Shown: one piece after another, positions 26,496 through 32,568 of the stretch | How positions within the stretch are numbered: position 1 is the first letter of the stretch | Layout: every line of letters starts with the position of its first letter | Source of the DNA: Firmicutes bacterium UBA3910 | GTDB lineage: Bacteria; Bacillota; Limnochordia; Darwinibacteriales; Darwinibacteriaceae | DNA: 32,568 nucleotides | Direction of reading: 5' to 3' | NCBI GenBank assembly: GCA_002391465.1 | Contig: DGFC01000039.1 | Location: 2,847 to 35,414 of the forward strand | The notes under the pieces: generated by a model | What the model saw: only the letters and a program-made list of their open reading frames with translations | Databases searched by the model: none | What the model was told of the DNA's origin: nothing | Program-made: the position numbers and the translations under genes

Positions 26496-26762
26496 ATGTT
26501 AGACTTTCTCGGGAGGCTTTTCAAAGGATCCGAGGGCAGTAAAACAAAGGCAAAAGAACGACTCAGATTGGTTTTAGTTCATGATCGGGCCAGCTTATCT
26601 CCTGGTCTTGTCAATGCCTTAAAGGAAGACCTGATTGAGGTAATATCCAAGTACATGGAAATTGATGAAGCGGGTATGGAAGTAATGTTCGATGAAGGTG
26701 ATGATTCAGTTGCTTTGACTGCGAACATTCCGGTTAAGAGTGTGAAGCGGCGGGTGGACTGA
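26496..26762 (+). CDS. minE: Cell division topological specificity factor MinE
   Basis: Stimulates the MinD ATPase and drives pole-to-pole or localised Min patterning. The 88-residue protein has the expected parts: an N-terminal membrane-binding amphipathic stretch (LDFLGRLF), the MinD-interacting segment (KAKERLRLVLVHDRASLSP), and the C-terminal dimerisation domain (LKEDLIEVISKYMEIDEAGMEV...NIPVK). ATG 26496 follows GAAGGGGGATAAGC. Its presence with MinC and MinD, 13 bases after minD, indicates an E. coli-like MinCDE system rather than the DivIVA/MinJ arrangement of Bacillus, as in many Clostridia. Confidence 0.96.
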   Translation: MLDFLGRLFKGSEGSKTKAKERLRLVLVHDRASLSPGLVNALKEDLIEVISKYMEIDEAGMEVMFDEGDDSVALTANIPVKSVKRRVD

Positions 26763-26774
26763 GTTTTAACTCGT

Positions 26775-26803
26775 TCATGAATGGGCGTTCCCCCGAATAT
26801 ACT
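26775..26803 (+). promoter_or_regulatory. Possible sigma-E-type sporulation promoter
   Basis: TCATGAA (26775-26781), 14 bases, AATATACT (26796-26803). The -10-like element matches 6 of 8 bases of the Bacillus sigma-E consensus CATACAMT and the spacing is right; the -35-like element matches 4 of 7. It lies 34 bases before the 79-residue gene and spoIVFB, which in Bacillus are sigma-E dependent. Speculative. Confidence 0.3.
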
Positions 26804-26837
26804 GGAGTAGTGAACAGTAAAAGGGGGGTGCGCCGCT

Positions 26838-27077
26838 ATGGCGGAACGATTTGTTCGCGATCTAGTGCTAGTCTTGGGAATAATTGTCATTGCAGCCGTT
26901 CTTATAAATATTGACCATGCAGTTCTTGAGCCTGTGAAAGAGTATCTGTCATTCGTTGTCTCCACCGATTTTTCCTGGCAGCCAGTACTGAACAAAATTG
27001 CCTTCCTGCAGCCTCTTGCCCAATGGGATCTGGAAAGCTGGCTAAACTCTTGGCCGCAGATTTCCACCGGACGGTGA
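26838..27077 (+). CDS. Small membrane protein in the spoIVFA position
   Basis: A 79-residue protein with one membrane helix (about residues 9-25, LVLVLGIIVIAAVLINI) followed by ~50 residues that would lie across the membrane, including EYLSFVVSTDFSWQPVLNKI and a Trp-rich end. In Bacillus and many Clostridia this slot, between the min genes and spoIVFB, holds spoIVFA, a membrane protein with an M23 (LytM) domain that restrains SpoIVFB. The segment around the helix resembles the region before the M23 domain of such proteins, but no M23 domain follows. It may be a reduced SpoIVFA, or an unrelated SpoIVFB partner. ATG 26838 follows AAAAGGGGGGT. Spacing to spoIVFB is 7 bases. Confidence 0.72.
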   Translation: MAERFVRDLVLVLGIIVIAAVLINIDHAVLEPVKEYLSFVVSTDFSWQPVLNKIAFLQPLAQWDLESWLNSWPQISTGR

Positions 27078-27084
27078 CGGCAAG

Positions 27085-27960
27085 ATGCGCTTTGGCACTT
27101 ATTTTGGGATTCCTCTGAAAGTGAATCCCTTTTTCTTTCTGTTCTTAGCGGGTGCCTATCTGTATGGCAGACTTCCTGAAGCGTTGGTCCTATTTGCCAT
27201 TGTACTCTGGCACGAGAGTGCCCATGTCCTTATGGCGAAATGGTACAAGCTGGAGGTAATTGATATTGAGCTTCTCCCATTTGGGGGCGTGGCCCGGTTA
27301 GGTGCCCTGCTGCAGTTGAATCCTGAGTTGGAGTGGGTCGTTGCCGTTGTGGGGCCCATCAGCAATGTTGTGCTTGTTTTCTTAAGTTATGCCCTGGTAC
27401 CGTATTTATCGGTGAGCCAGGAGTGGCACGATTTTTTTGTTCGGGCCAACCTGGGGATGGCTGTCTTCAATTTACTCCCCGTACTGCCCCTAGATGGGGG
27501 GAGAATTCTACGCAGTCTATTGGTGAAGCGCCGGGGTTTCAAAGAGGCTACAGGGGCTATTGCCCGGGTGGGACAGCTCCTCAGCCTGGCCTTGTGCGCA
27601 TGGGGCGGAGTTCTGATATACTTAAACAGGGAGGCGGCGCCAGTCTTTCTTTTTAGCGGCGCCATGCTTTTCTGGTCCGCCAGGCAGGAGAGGAAGAACG
27701 CCAGTTACATCTTCATGCGCTATCTGGCCTACAAACAGCAGGAGCTGCGCCTGAAGCGGGCGCTGGTGGGCCGTTTTCTGGTGGCAACCGTCGAGACGAG
27801 CCTGGGCGAGGTCCTTGATTTATTCCAACCGCCCCATTATCATTTAATCTGTGTTTGTGATCTTGAAGGCAACAACCTAGGATTTGTGGGGGAGTTGGAA
27901 CTTATCCAAGCGGTATTCGAGCATGGATTAACCTACAAGATCGCCAATGTCTTAAAATAG
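27085..27960 (+). CDS. spoIVFB: SpoIVFB-type site-2 protease (M50 family)
   Basis: Intramembrane zinc metalloprotease. In Bacillus, SpoIVFB in the mother cell cleaves pro-sigma-K to activate late sporulation genes. The zinc motif is H43-E44-S-A-H47 in ALVLFAIVLWHESAHVLM (two pieces), and the third ligand Asp137 lies in NLLPVLPLDGGR. The start FGTYFGIPLKVNPFFFLFL is typical of SpoIVFB. About six membrane helices are followed by a C-terminal cytosolic domain (~215-291) resembling the CBS-type domain of SpoIVFB (HYHLICVCDLEGNNLGFVGE). 291 residues. The ATG at 27085 has a weak ribosome-binding site, so translation may be coupled to the gene before. The sporulation role is inferred from family and location. 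Confidence 0.92.
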   Translation: MRFGTYFGIPLKVNPFFFLFLAGAYLYGRLPEALVLFAIVLWHESAHVLMAKWYKLEVIDIELLPFGGVARLGALLQLNPELEWVVAVVGPISNVVLVFLSYALVPYLSVSQEWHDFFVRANLGMAVFNLLPVLPLDGGRILRSLLVKRRGFKEATGAIARVGQLLSLALCAWGGVLIYLNREAAPVFLFSGAMLFWSARQERKNASYIFMRYLAYKQQELRLKRALVGRFLVATVETSLGEVLDLFQPPHYHLICVCDLEGNNLGFVGELELIQAVFEHGLTYKIANVLK

Positions 27961-27971
27961 GGGGTGACGCT

Positions 27972-29822
27972 TTGGACAAGCGTCTAGAACCATTATTACC
28001 ATATGTGCAAAAACCGGCCCGTTACACCAACGGTGAACTTAACGCGGTTCACAAAGAGTGGGCCGATCAGATAACTAAAGTAGCCTTGGCCTTCCCGGAT
28101 ATCTACGATGTGGGAATGGGCAATTTGGGCTTCAAAATTCTGTATGAGATTATCAATGCCAGGCCAGATGCATTGGCCGAGAGAGCTTATGCACCCTGGC
28201 TTGATATGCAGCAGCTCATGGAGGAACGGGGAATACCCTTAACCGTATTGGAGTCGGGCAGGGATCTGGTTGAGTTCGATTTCGTTGGTTTTACACTCCA
28301 ACATGAGCTCAGCCATACGAACATTATAAAAATGATGGACCTGGCCGGCATACCCCGTTTCAGTCATGAACGGGGAGAGGAACATCCGTTTATTATAGCC
28401 GGAGGTCCCTGTGCCTATAATGTGGAGCCGTTGGCCGATTTCTTCGATTTCGTTGTGTTAGGCGAAGGGGAAGAAGTGATCAATGAGATTTTAGATCTAT
28501 ACGCAGCGAGCCGCAAGAGTAAGGGAGATAAGGCAGATTTTCTACGTAAGGTGGCCAGATTAGAAGGGGTTTATGTCCCCTCCTTTTACACACCCGTTTA
28601 CACCGATGATGGTATGTATGCTGGGTTGGAGCCCGTGGAGGAGGGTGTACCCAGCAAAATCCGTAAGAGGGTACTAGCAGACATGAATACTGTACCCATC
28701 CCAGAGGAGTTCGTGGTGCCCTATGTGGACGCGGTACATGATCGGGCCATGGTTGAGATTATGCGGGGCTGCAGCCGGGGCTGCCGTTTCTGCCAAGCCG
28801 GTATGATCTATCGCCCGGTGCGAGAACGGGACCCGGAGCTGCTCAAAGAAACGCTGCGCAAACTCGTAGCAGCCACGGGTTATGATGAGATTTCCCTGTC
28901 ATCCCTGTCGAGCGGGGACTATTCCCAAATCGGCACCTTAGTTACAGACCTAATTGCCGAGTTTGGGCCCTGTGGTGTGGGCGTATCCCTGCCATCCCTG
29001 CGTTTGGATTCCTTTGGCGTGGAACTCGCCGAAGAGATCCAAAAGACGCGGAAAACGGGCCTGACCTTTGCCCCGGAAGCGGGAACGCAGCGCCTGCGCG
29101 ATGTTATTAACAAGAACGTTTCCGATGAGGATCTGAAACAGGTGGTCCAGGGTGCCTTTTCAGCGGGCTGGTACAGCATCAAACTGTATTTCATGATCGG
29201 CCTACCCACCGAAACAGAGGAAGATCTGGACGGTATCGCACGCCTTGCCCACCAGGTTTTGCAATGGGGGAGGAAGTACGGTACCGGTCAGCGGTTGCCC
29301 CAGGTTTCTGTTAGTGTCTCTTCCTTTGTGCCCAAACCCCATACACCCTTCCAGTGGATGGGACAGAACACTATGGAAGAGCTGAGGGAGAAACAGAAAT
29401 ATTTGAAAAAGGCACTGCGCCACCCCGGTATCCGCTTTAACTACCCGAGGGTTGAGGAGAGTTTTGTTGAAGCGGTGTTTGCCAGGGGTGATCGTCGCCT
29501 TGGCCCAGTTTTGGCTCGGGCAGTTGATTTGGGCTGTCAGTTTGATAGCTGGACCGACTGTTTCCAATTTGAACTGTGGATGCAGGCCTTTAGCGACTGC
29601 GGTATCGATCCCCATTGGTACGCACAGCGGACGCGGGAATTTGGCGAAACACTGCCTTGGGATCACTTGGATCCCGGTTTAGAAAAAGAATTTCTGCTCT
29701 ACGAATGGCAGCGGGCGCTGCGGGGAGAACCTACCCCAGACTGCCGCTGGGATTACTGCAGTGACTGCGGTGTATGCCCCAACTTGTTAGTCGATATTGC
29801 TTTGGCAGGGGGGGAAGCTTAA
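27972..29822 (+). CDS. Uncharacterised radical SAM protein (TIGR03960-like)
   Basis: Radical SAM enzyme of unknown substrate. The N-terminal ~240 residues look like a B12-binding-like domain (VALAFPDIYDVGMGNLGFKILYE in two pieces, VGFTLQHELSHTNIIKMMDLA, IAGGPCAYNVEPLADFFDFVVLGEGEE). The radical SAM cluster motif is C267-x3-C271-x2-C274 in MRGCSRGCRFCQAG, followed by the TIM-barrel core (EISLSSLSSGDYSQI, LTFAPEAGTQRLRDVINKNV). A C-terminal cysteine group (C591, C596, C599, C602) could bind a second metal site. 616 residues. The TTG at 27972 follows GGGGGTGACG. It abuts the DUF2344 gene by one shared base; the two are fused in some bacteria. Likely an RNA- or ribosome-related modification enzyme given the neighbours rng and rplU, but that is inference. 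Confidence 0.92.
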   Translation: MDKRLEPLLPYVQKPARYTNGELNAVHKEWADQITKVALAFPDIYDVGMGNLGFKILYEIINARPDALAERAYAPWLDMQQLMEERGIPLTVLESGRDLVEFDFVGFTLQHELSHTNIIKMMDLAGIPRFSHERGEEHPFIIAGGPCAYNVEPLADFFDFVVLGEGEEVINEILDLYAASRKSKGDKADFLRKVARLEGVYVPSFYTPVYTDDGMYAGLEPVEEGVPSKIRKRVLADMNTVPIPEEFVVPYVDAVHDRAMVEIMRGCSRGCRFCQAGMIYRPVRERDPELLKETLRKLVAATGYDEISLSSLSSGDYSQIGTLVTDLIAEFGPCGVGVSLPSLRLDSFGVELAEEIQKTRKTGLTFAPEAGTQRLRDVINKNVSDEDLKQVVQGAFSAGWYSIKLYFMIGLPTETEEDLDGIARLAHQVLQWGRKYGTGQRLPQVSVSVSSFVPKPHTPFQWMGQNTMEELREKQKYLKKALRHPGIRFNYPRVEESFVEAVFARGDRRLGPVLARAVDLGCQFDSWTDCFQFELWMQAFSDCGIDPHWYAQRTREFGETLPWDHLDPGLEKEFLLYEWQRALRGEPTPDCRWDYCSDCGVCPNLLVDIALAGGEA

Positions 29823-30511
29823 TGGGCAGCATTATCCGTTTTCGCTTTTCCGTTGGCAGCGAGGTACGTTTCTTATCCCATCTCGATCTGCTCCGTACCC
29901 TGGAGCGGGCACTCCGCCGCACCGGGCTTCCCATTGCCCATACCGAAGGCTTCAACCCAAGGCCAAAAATGAGTTTTGGCTTTGCTCTGCCGGTGGGTGT
30001 TATGAGCTGGGCGGAATACGGGGATTTTGAGTTCAATGAAAAAGTCTCCCCCCACGCATTTGAGACCCTTTACAACGAACATCTGCCCCAAGGCTTTCGC
30101 GTTTTAGCGGCGGAAACACTGCCGGAGGGTACGCCCGCCTTGATGAGCGTAATCAACGCGGCCCGCTACCAGATTTACATCCCTGGCGGCAGTGCGGCGG
30201 AAGTAAAGGAGCGCGTTGATTGGTTGAAACAGGTGGATACCTTTGTTATAGAACGGCAGACTAAAAAGGGAGTGCGTAAAGTAAATCTTCGCCCCCTTCT
30301 GCTTGAAGTGGGGCCCATCAGTCCAGTTGGGGGAGGAGTAGAGATTACGACCCTCAGTTCCCTCGGCAAACAGGGCAACCTACGCATCGATGAGTTGGGC
30401 CAACTTTTGGACTTCCCTTACCGGGATGCGGTGATTACCAGGACCGCTCAGTTGATTATGGACGGTGAAGAGTTTAGGGAACCCATGGAGATAGGGGTTA
30501 GAGATGAATAG
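29822..30511 (+). CDS. DUF2344 / TIGR03936 partner protein of the radical SAM enzyme
   Basis: A 229-residue protein of unknown function, recognised by IIRFRFSVGSEVRFLSHLDLLRTLERALRR near the N-terminus (read in two pieces) and AHTEGFNPRPKMSFGFALPVG, both typical of this family, and by ALPVGVMSWAEYGDFEF. It forms the C-terminal half of longer radical SAM fusions in some lineages, so it probably works with the preceding enzyme. ATG 29822 shares its first base with the radical SAM stop (TAATG). AGGGGGGGGAAG lies 5 bases upstream. The 3' end overlaps rng by 8 bases. There is no signal peptide and no membrane helix. Confidence 0.92.
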   Translation: MGSIIRFRFSVGSEVRFLSHLDLLRTLERALRRTGLPIAHTEGFNPRPKMSFGFALPVGVMSWAEYGDFEFNEKVSPHAFETLYNEHLPQGFRVLAAETLPEGTPALMSVINAARYQIYIPGGSAAEVKERVDWLKQVDTFVIERQTKKGVRKVNLRPLLLEVGPISPVGGGVEITTLSSLGKQGNLRIDELGQLLDFPYRDAVITRTAQLIMDGEEFREPMEIGVRDE

Positions 30512-32162
30512 GAAAATCGTTGTTTCGTCGCTTCTGAACCGGATGCGCATCGGGATTGTGGAAGACGGCCGGTTAGTAGAGTATTACCTGGAACACGACG
30601 AAGAAGAGCATTTACAGGGAAATGTGTACAAGGGCCGGGTTGAGAACATTCTACCTGGAATGGAGGCCGCCTTTGTGGACATTGGCATCGACCGCAATGC
30701 CTTTCTGTTTCTGCCCGATCTGAAAAGCGAGAAGGAACGGGCGAAACTCAAGGTGGGTGACAGCCTAATGGTTCAAGTGGCCAAAGAAGGCGATGGGGGC
30801 AAGGGGCCAAGGATCACGCCTGACATTGGTCTGCCCGGCAGGTACCTTGTTTTGATGCCTGGCCAGAATCAGACAGGTGTCTCGCGGCGCATTGGTCAGG
30901 AGGAGGAAAGGGCCCGACTGAAAGAGCTTGTGGAAGATCTTCGGCCTGAAAGTATGGGCTTAATCGTGCGTACCGTAGCCGAGGGCTGCAGCAAAGAGGA
31001 ACTAGAAACTGACCTGCAGGAACTCCTAGCTGTTTGGGAGCGAATTGAAACGAGGTATGTGAAAGCACCGGCACCGTCTCTGCTTTATAGGGATTACAAT
31101 CTAATCCATCGGATTATGCGGGATCAGGTGGAAGCGGCAGGAACTGAGATAATTGTTGACAGCATTGAGCTGGAAAGACAAGTACGCTCCGAACTGGCAG
31201 AAATGGGTTTCACAGAGCCCAATGCTGTTCAACTGTATACGGGTACACTGGATGTTTTCAAACATTTTGGCCTGCAGCGGGATTTGGAACGGGCTTTGGG
31301 CAGGAAGGTCTGGCTCGACTGCGGCGCCTATTTGATCTTCGATGAGACGGAGGCCCTGCTCTCAATCGACGTAAATACGGGAAAGTATGTGGGAAAGGAA
31401 GGTCTGCAGCAGACAGCCCTGCGCACGAATTTGGAGGCTGCCGCCGAAATCGCCAGACAGCTCAGACTCCGTAATGTGGGCGGCATTATAATTATCGATT
31501 TTATCGATATGCATAAAGAGGAAAACCGCCGGGCTGTACTGGAACAGCTGGCTACCAGTCTGGAAGCGGATCGAACCCGGACTAGGCTCCTGGGCTTTAC
31601 CAACTTGGGTCTGGTGGAACTAACCAGGAAAAAGAACAGGAAACCCCTCTCCCACATGCTGCAGATGGACTGCCCCAAATGTCACGGTACAGGCAGTGTT
31701 GTCTCCGATGAAACCCTGGCTGTGGAGGTTGTGTCAGATATCCGTACCCTCGCTAGGGAACAGGCGGAAGAGGCGTTTTTGGTTATCTGCCATTCTGCAG
31801 TGGTGGCCCAGATTGTGGGTCCGGAAGGTGTTAACCTGAAAAGGCTGGAGCAGGAAACGGGCAAAAAGATTTTTGTCCGGGGTGACGATACCTATCCCCG
31901 CGACTCCTTCTCCTTGAGGACAGGCGGCAGTAGGGAATTGGAAAGGGAATCCCACCCTGTGCAGGTGGGAGAGCGTTTCCCCTTGACTATTGTAGATGCC
32001 CATGCCAAGAATAAGAATAACGGCATAGGCCGGGTGAACGGGTTTGTAATTGAGTGTCTGCACTGCGCGTCTCGCATCGGTCAGACTGTTGAGGTCGAGG
32101 TGATTGAGGTGCACAGGACGAGCGCTTTAGCCCGTTTGTGGGAAGGAAATTCTGCTGATTGA
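30504..32162 (+). CDS. rng: Ribonuclease E/G family endoribonuclease
   Basis: Single-strand endoribonuclease involved in rRNA maturation and mRNA decay. In order: an S1 domain (NVYKGRVENILPGMEAAFVDIG, read in two pieces, and IGIDRNAFLFLPDL); the 5'-sensor/RNase H-like region (GPRITPDIGLPGRYLVLMPG); the DNase I-like catalytic part with D289 in SIDVNTGKYVG and D332 in IIIDFIDM (43 residues apart, as the two metal-binding Asp of E. coli RNase E are); and the zinc link CPKCHGTG. The C-terminal ~150 residues hold a KH-like stretch (VVAQIVGPEGVNLKRLEQE) and an OB/TRAM-like end. 552 residues, slightly longer than E. coli RNase G. ATG 30504 overlaps the gene before. Its stop lies within the next promoter's -35 box. 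Confidence 0.95.
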   Translation: MNRKIVVSSLLNRMRIGIVEDGRLVEYYLEHDEEEHLQGNVYKGRVENILPGMEAAFVDIGIDRNAFLFLPDLKSEKERAKLKVGDSLMVQVAKEGDGGKGPRITPDIGLPGRYLVLMPGQNQTGVSRRIGQEEERARLKELVEDLRPESMGLIVRTVAEGCSKEELETDLQELLAVWERIETRYVKAPAPSLLYRDYNLIHRIMRDQVEAAGTEIIVDSIELERQVRSELAEMGFTEPNAVQLYTGTLDVFKHFGLQRDLERALGRKVWLDCGAYLIFDETEALLSIDVNTGKYVGKEGLQQTALRTNLEAAAEIARQLRLRNVGGIIIIDFIDMHKEENRRAVLEQLATSLEADRTRTRLLGFTNLGLVELTRKKNRKPLSHMLQMDCPKCHGTGSVVSDETLAVEVVSDIRTLAREQAEEAFLVICHSAVVAQIVGPEGVNLKRLEQETGKKIFVRGDDTYPRDSFSLRTGGSRELERESHPVQVGERFPLTIVDAHAKNKNNGIGRVNGFVIECLHCASRIGQTVEVEVIEVHRTSALARLWEGNSAD

Positions 32163-32187
32163 CACCGGGCCTTGCTGATGTTAGAAT
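32159..32187 (+). promoter_or_regulatory. Consensus sigma-A promoter for rplU operon
   Basis: TTGACA (32159-32164), exactly 17 bases, TAGAAT (32182-32187; 5 of 6). The TGA stop of rng lies within the -35 box. The predicted start near 32194 leaves a ~143-base leader before rplU. Confidence 0.86.
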
Positions 32188-32193
32188 GTTTGA

Positions 32194-32330
32194 TGTAGGT
32201 GCAGAGTCTCGTGCTTTGCGCCGAAACCGCACAAAACGGGTTTCTTTGGACAAGGGCAACCTTGAAACTATTAGACCAGCCCCAAGCTGGTTTGATATAC
32301 CTGGTTTTGGCGAGTCTGACAAAGGAGGTG
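32194..32330 (+). promoter_or_regulatory. Structured ribosomal protein L21 leader
   Basis: The transcribed, untranslated stretch before rplU resembles the Firmicute L21 leader: it has the GTGCTTTGCGCCGAAACCGC core (32211-32230). GTGC/GCAC (32211-32214 with 32229-32232) and GAAACC/GGTTTC (32223-32228 with 32239-32244) are overlapping alternatives. Further hairpins are CAAGG/CCTTG (32251-32264) and ACCAGC/GCTGGT (32275-32291). It ends at AAAGGAGGTG, a full-strength Shine-Dalgarno sequence. L21 leaders are thought to give autogenous control; the family match is from memory. Confidence 0.68.
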
Positions 32331-32336
32331 GACTGC

Positions 32337-32568
32337 ATGTACGCCATTATCGAAACTGGTGGTAAACAGTATCGTGTAGCTCCCGGTGATGAGATCTTCG
32401 TTGAGAAGCTGAACGTTGATGAAGGGGAAGAGGTCGTTTTAGACAAGGTACTCCTAGTCAACCAGGAGGGCAAGACTACTGTTGGCCGGCCATACGTTGA
32501 GGGTGCTGCAGTGGTAGCTAAGGCGGTTAAGCAGGGTAAGCAGAGAAAGATTATCGTCTTTAAGTACA
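32337..32568 (+). CDS. rplU: 50S ribosomal protein L21, 3'-truncated by the window edge
   Basis: L21 binds 23S rRNA domain I in the large subunit. The visible 77 codons start [20 protein letters not shown], the invariant family start, and continue with [35 protein letters not shown] and [10 protein letters not shown]. About 25 further residues are expected beyond the window. ATG 32337 lies 6 bases after AAAGGAGGTG. In Bacillota the next genes are usually a small cysteine protease (Prp/ysxB) and rpmA (L27). Confidence 0.97.
   Translation, partial: MYAIIETGGKQYRVAPGDEIFVEKLNVDEGEEVVLDKVLLVNQEGKTTVGRPYVEGAAVVAKAVKQGKQRKIIVFKY

Noticed and set aside
32159..32365. 68-codon frame spanning the rng-rplU gap
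   Set aside because: Covers the promoter, leader and rplU start; the translation has no family features and the region is better explained as a regulated leader.

Overview
The window is an uninterrupted stretch of bacterial chromosome, almost all of it core genes and nearly all on the + strand. The content points to an endospore-forming, Gram-positive-type member of the Bacillota (Clostridia or Limnochordia-like). The evidence is a SpoIID lytic transglycosylase, a SpoIVFB-type M50 protease, a SleB-type cortex hydrolase, a Val T-box riboswitch, GatCAB transamidosome genes, strong GGAGG ribosome-binding sites, and the order mreBCD–PBP2–minCD–(spoIVFA slot)–spoIVFB–rSAM–rng–rplU. MinE is present, unlike in Bacillus. 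By my start-site choices 8 of 33 genes start with TTG and 4 with GTG. I see no phage, transposon, CRISPR, rRNA or tRNA gene.

Layout. (1) 1-3650: the 3' part of groEL with its terminator, then a nucleotide-metabolism group: hypoxanthine phosphoribosyltransferase, a GMP synthase lacking the catalytic core of its glutaminase domain, and a HisIE whose HisI half has lost metal-site cysteines. (2) 3660-4370, minus strand: a lipoprotein SleB-like hydrolase. It converges on hisIE at a bidirectional terminator and diverges from pcrA. (3) 4490-11786: pcrA-ligA-gatC-gatA-gatB, tightly packed with overlapping ends. It is followed by a catalytically eroded Lgt-like membrane protein and a Fur-family repressor (to 13122). 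(4) 13119-17815: a consensus promoter and a T-box with a GUC (valine) specifier controlling valS, followed by folC and a SPOR-domain protein. (5) 17837-19343: a promoter-driven small 2[4Fe-4S] ferredoxin, a terminator, then spoIID and an unknown 65-residue protein with its own terminator. (6) 19412-26762: maf-radC-mreBCD-PBP2-minCDE, the septum, shape and division cluster. (7) 26775-32162: a possible sigma-E-like promoter, a 79-residue membrane protein in the spoIVFA position, spoIVFB, a radical SAM protein, its DUF2344 partner and RNase E/G. (8) 32159-32568: a consensus promoter, a structured L21-type leader and the 5' part of rplU.

Themes. Cell-envelope shape and division (MreBCD, PBP2, MinCDE) sit next to sporulation proteolysis and peptidoglycan remodelling. 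Translation supply (GatCAB, ValS, L21) sits next to replication and repair (PcrA, LigA, RadC).

The least ordinary observations are reduced or eroded versions of standard proteins: GMP synthase without Cys-His-Glu, HisI without two cysteines, an Lgt homologue without its Arg/Asn/Glu residues, and a SpoIVFA-like protein cut down to its membrane anchor. Other points of interest are a spoIID ribosome-binding site buried in the preceding terminator, and the uncharacterised radical SAM/DUF2344 pair beside RNase G and L21. I found no wholly new multi-gene system; the rSAM–DUF2344–RNase G–L21 group is the best candidate for undescribed biology.
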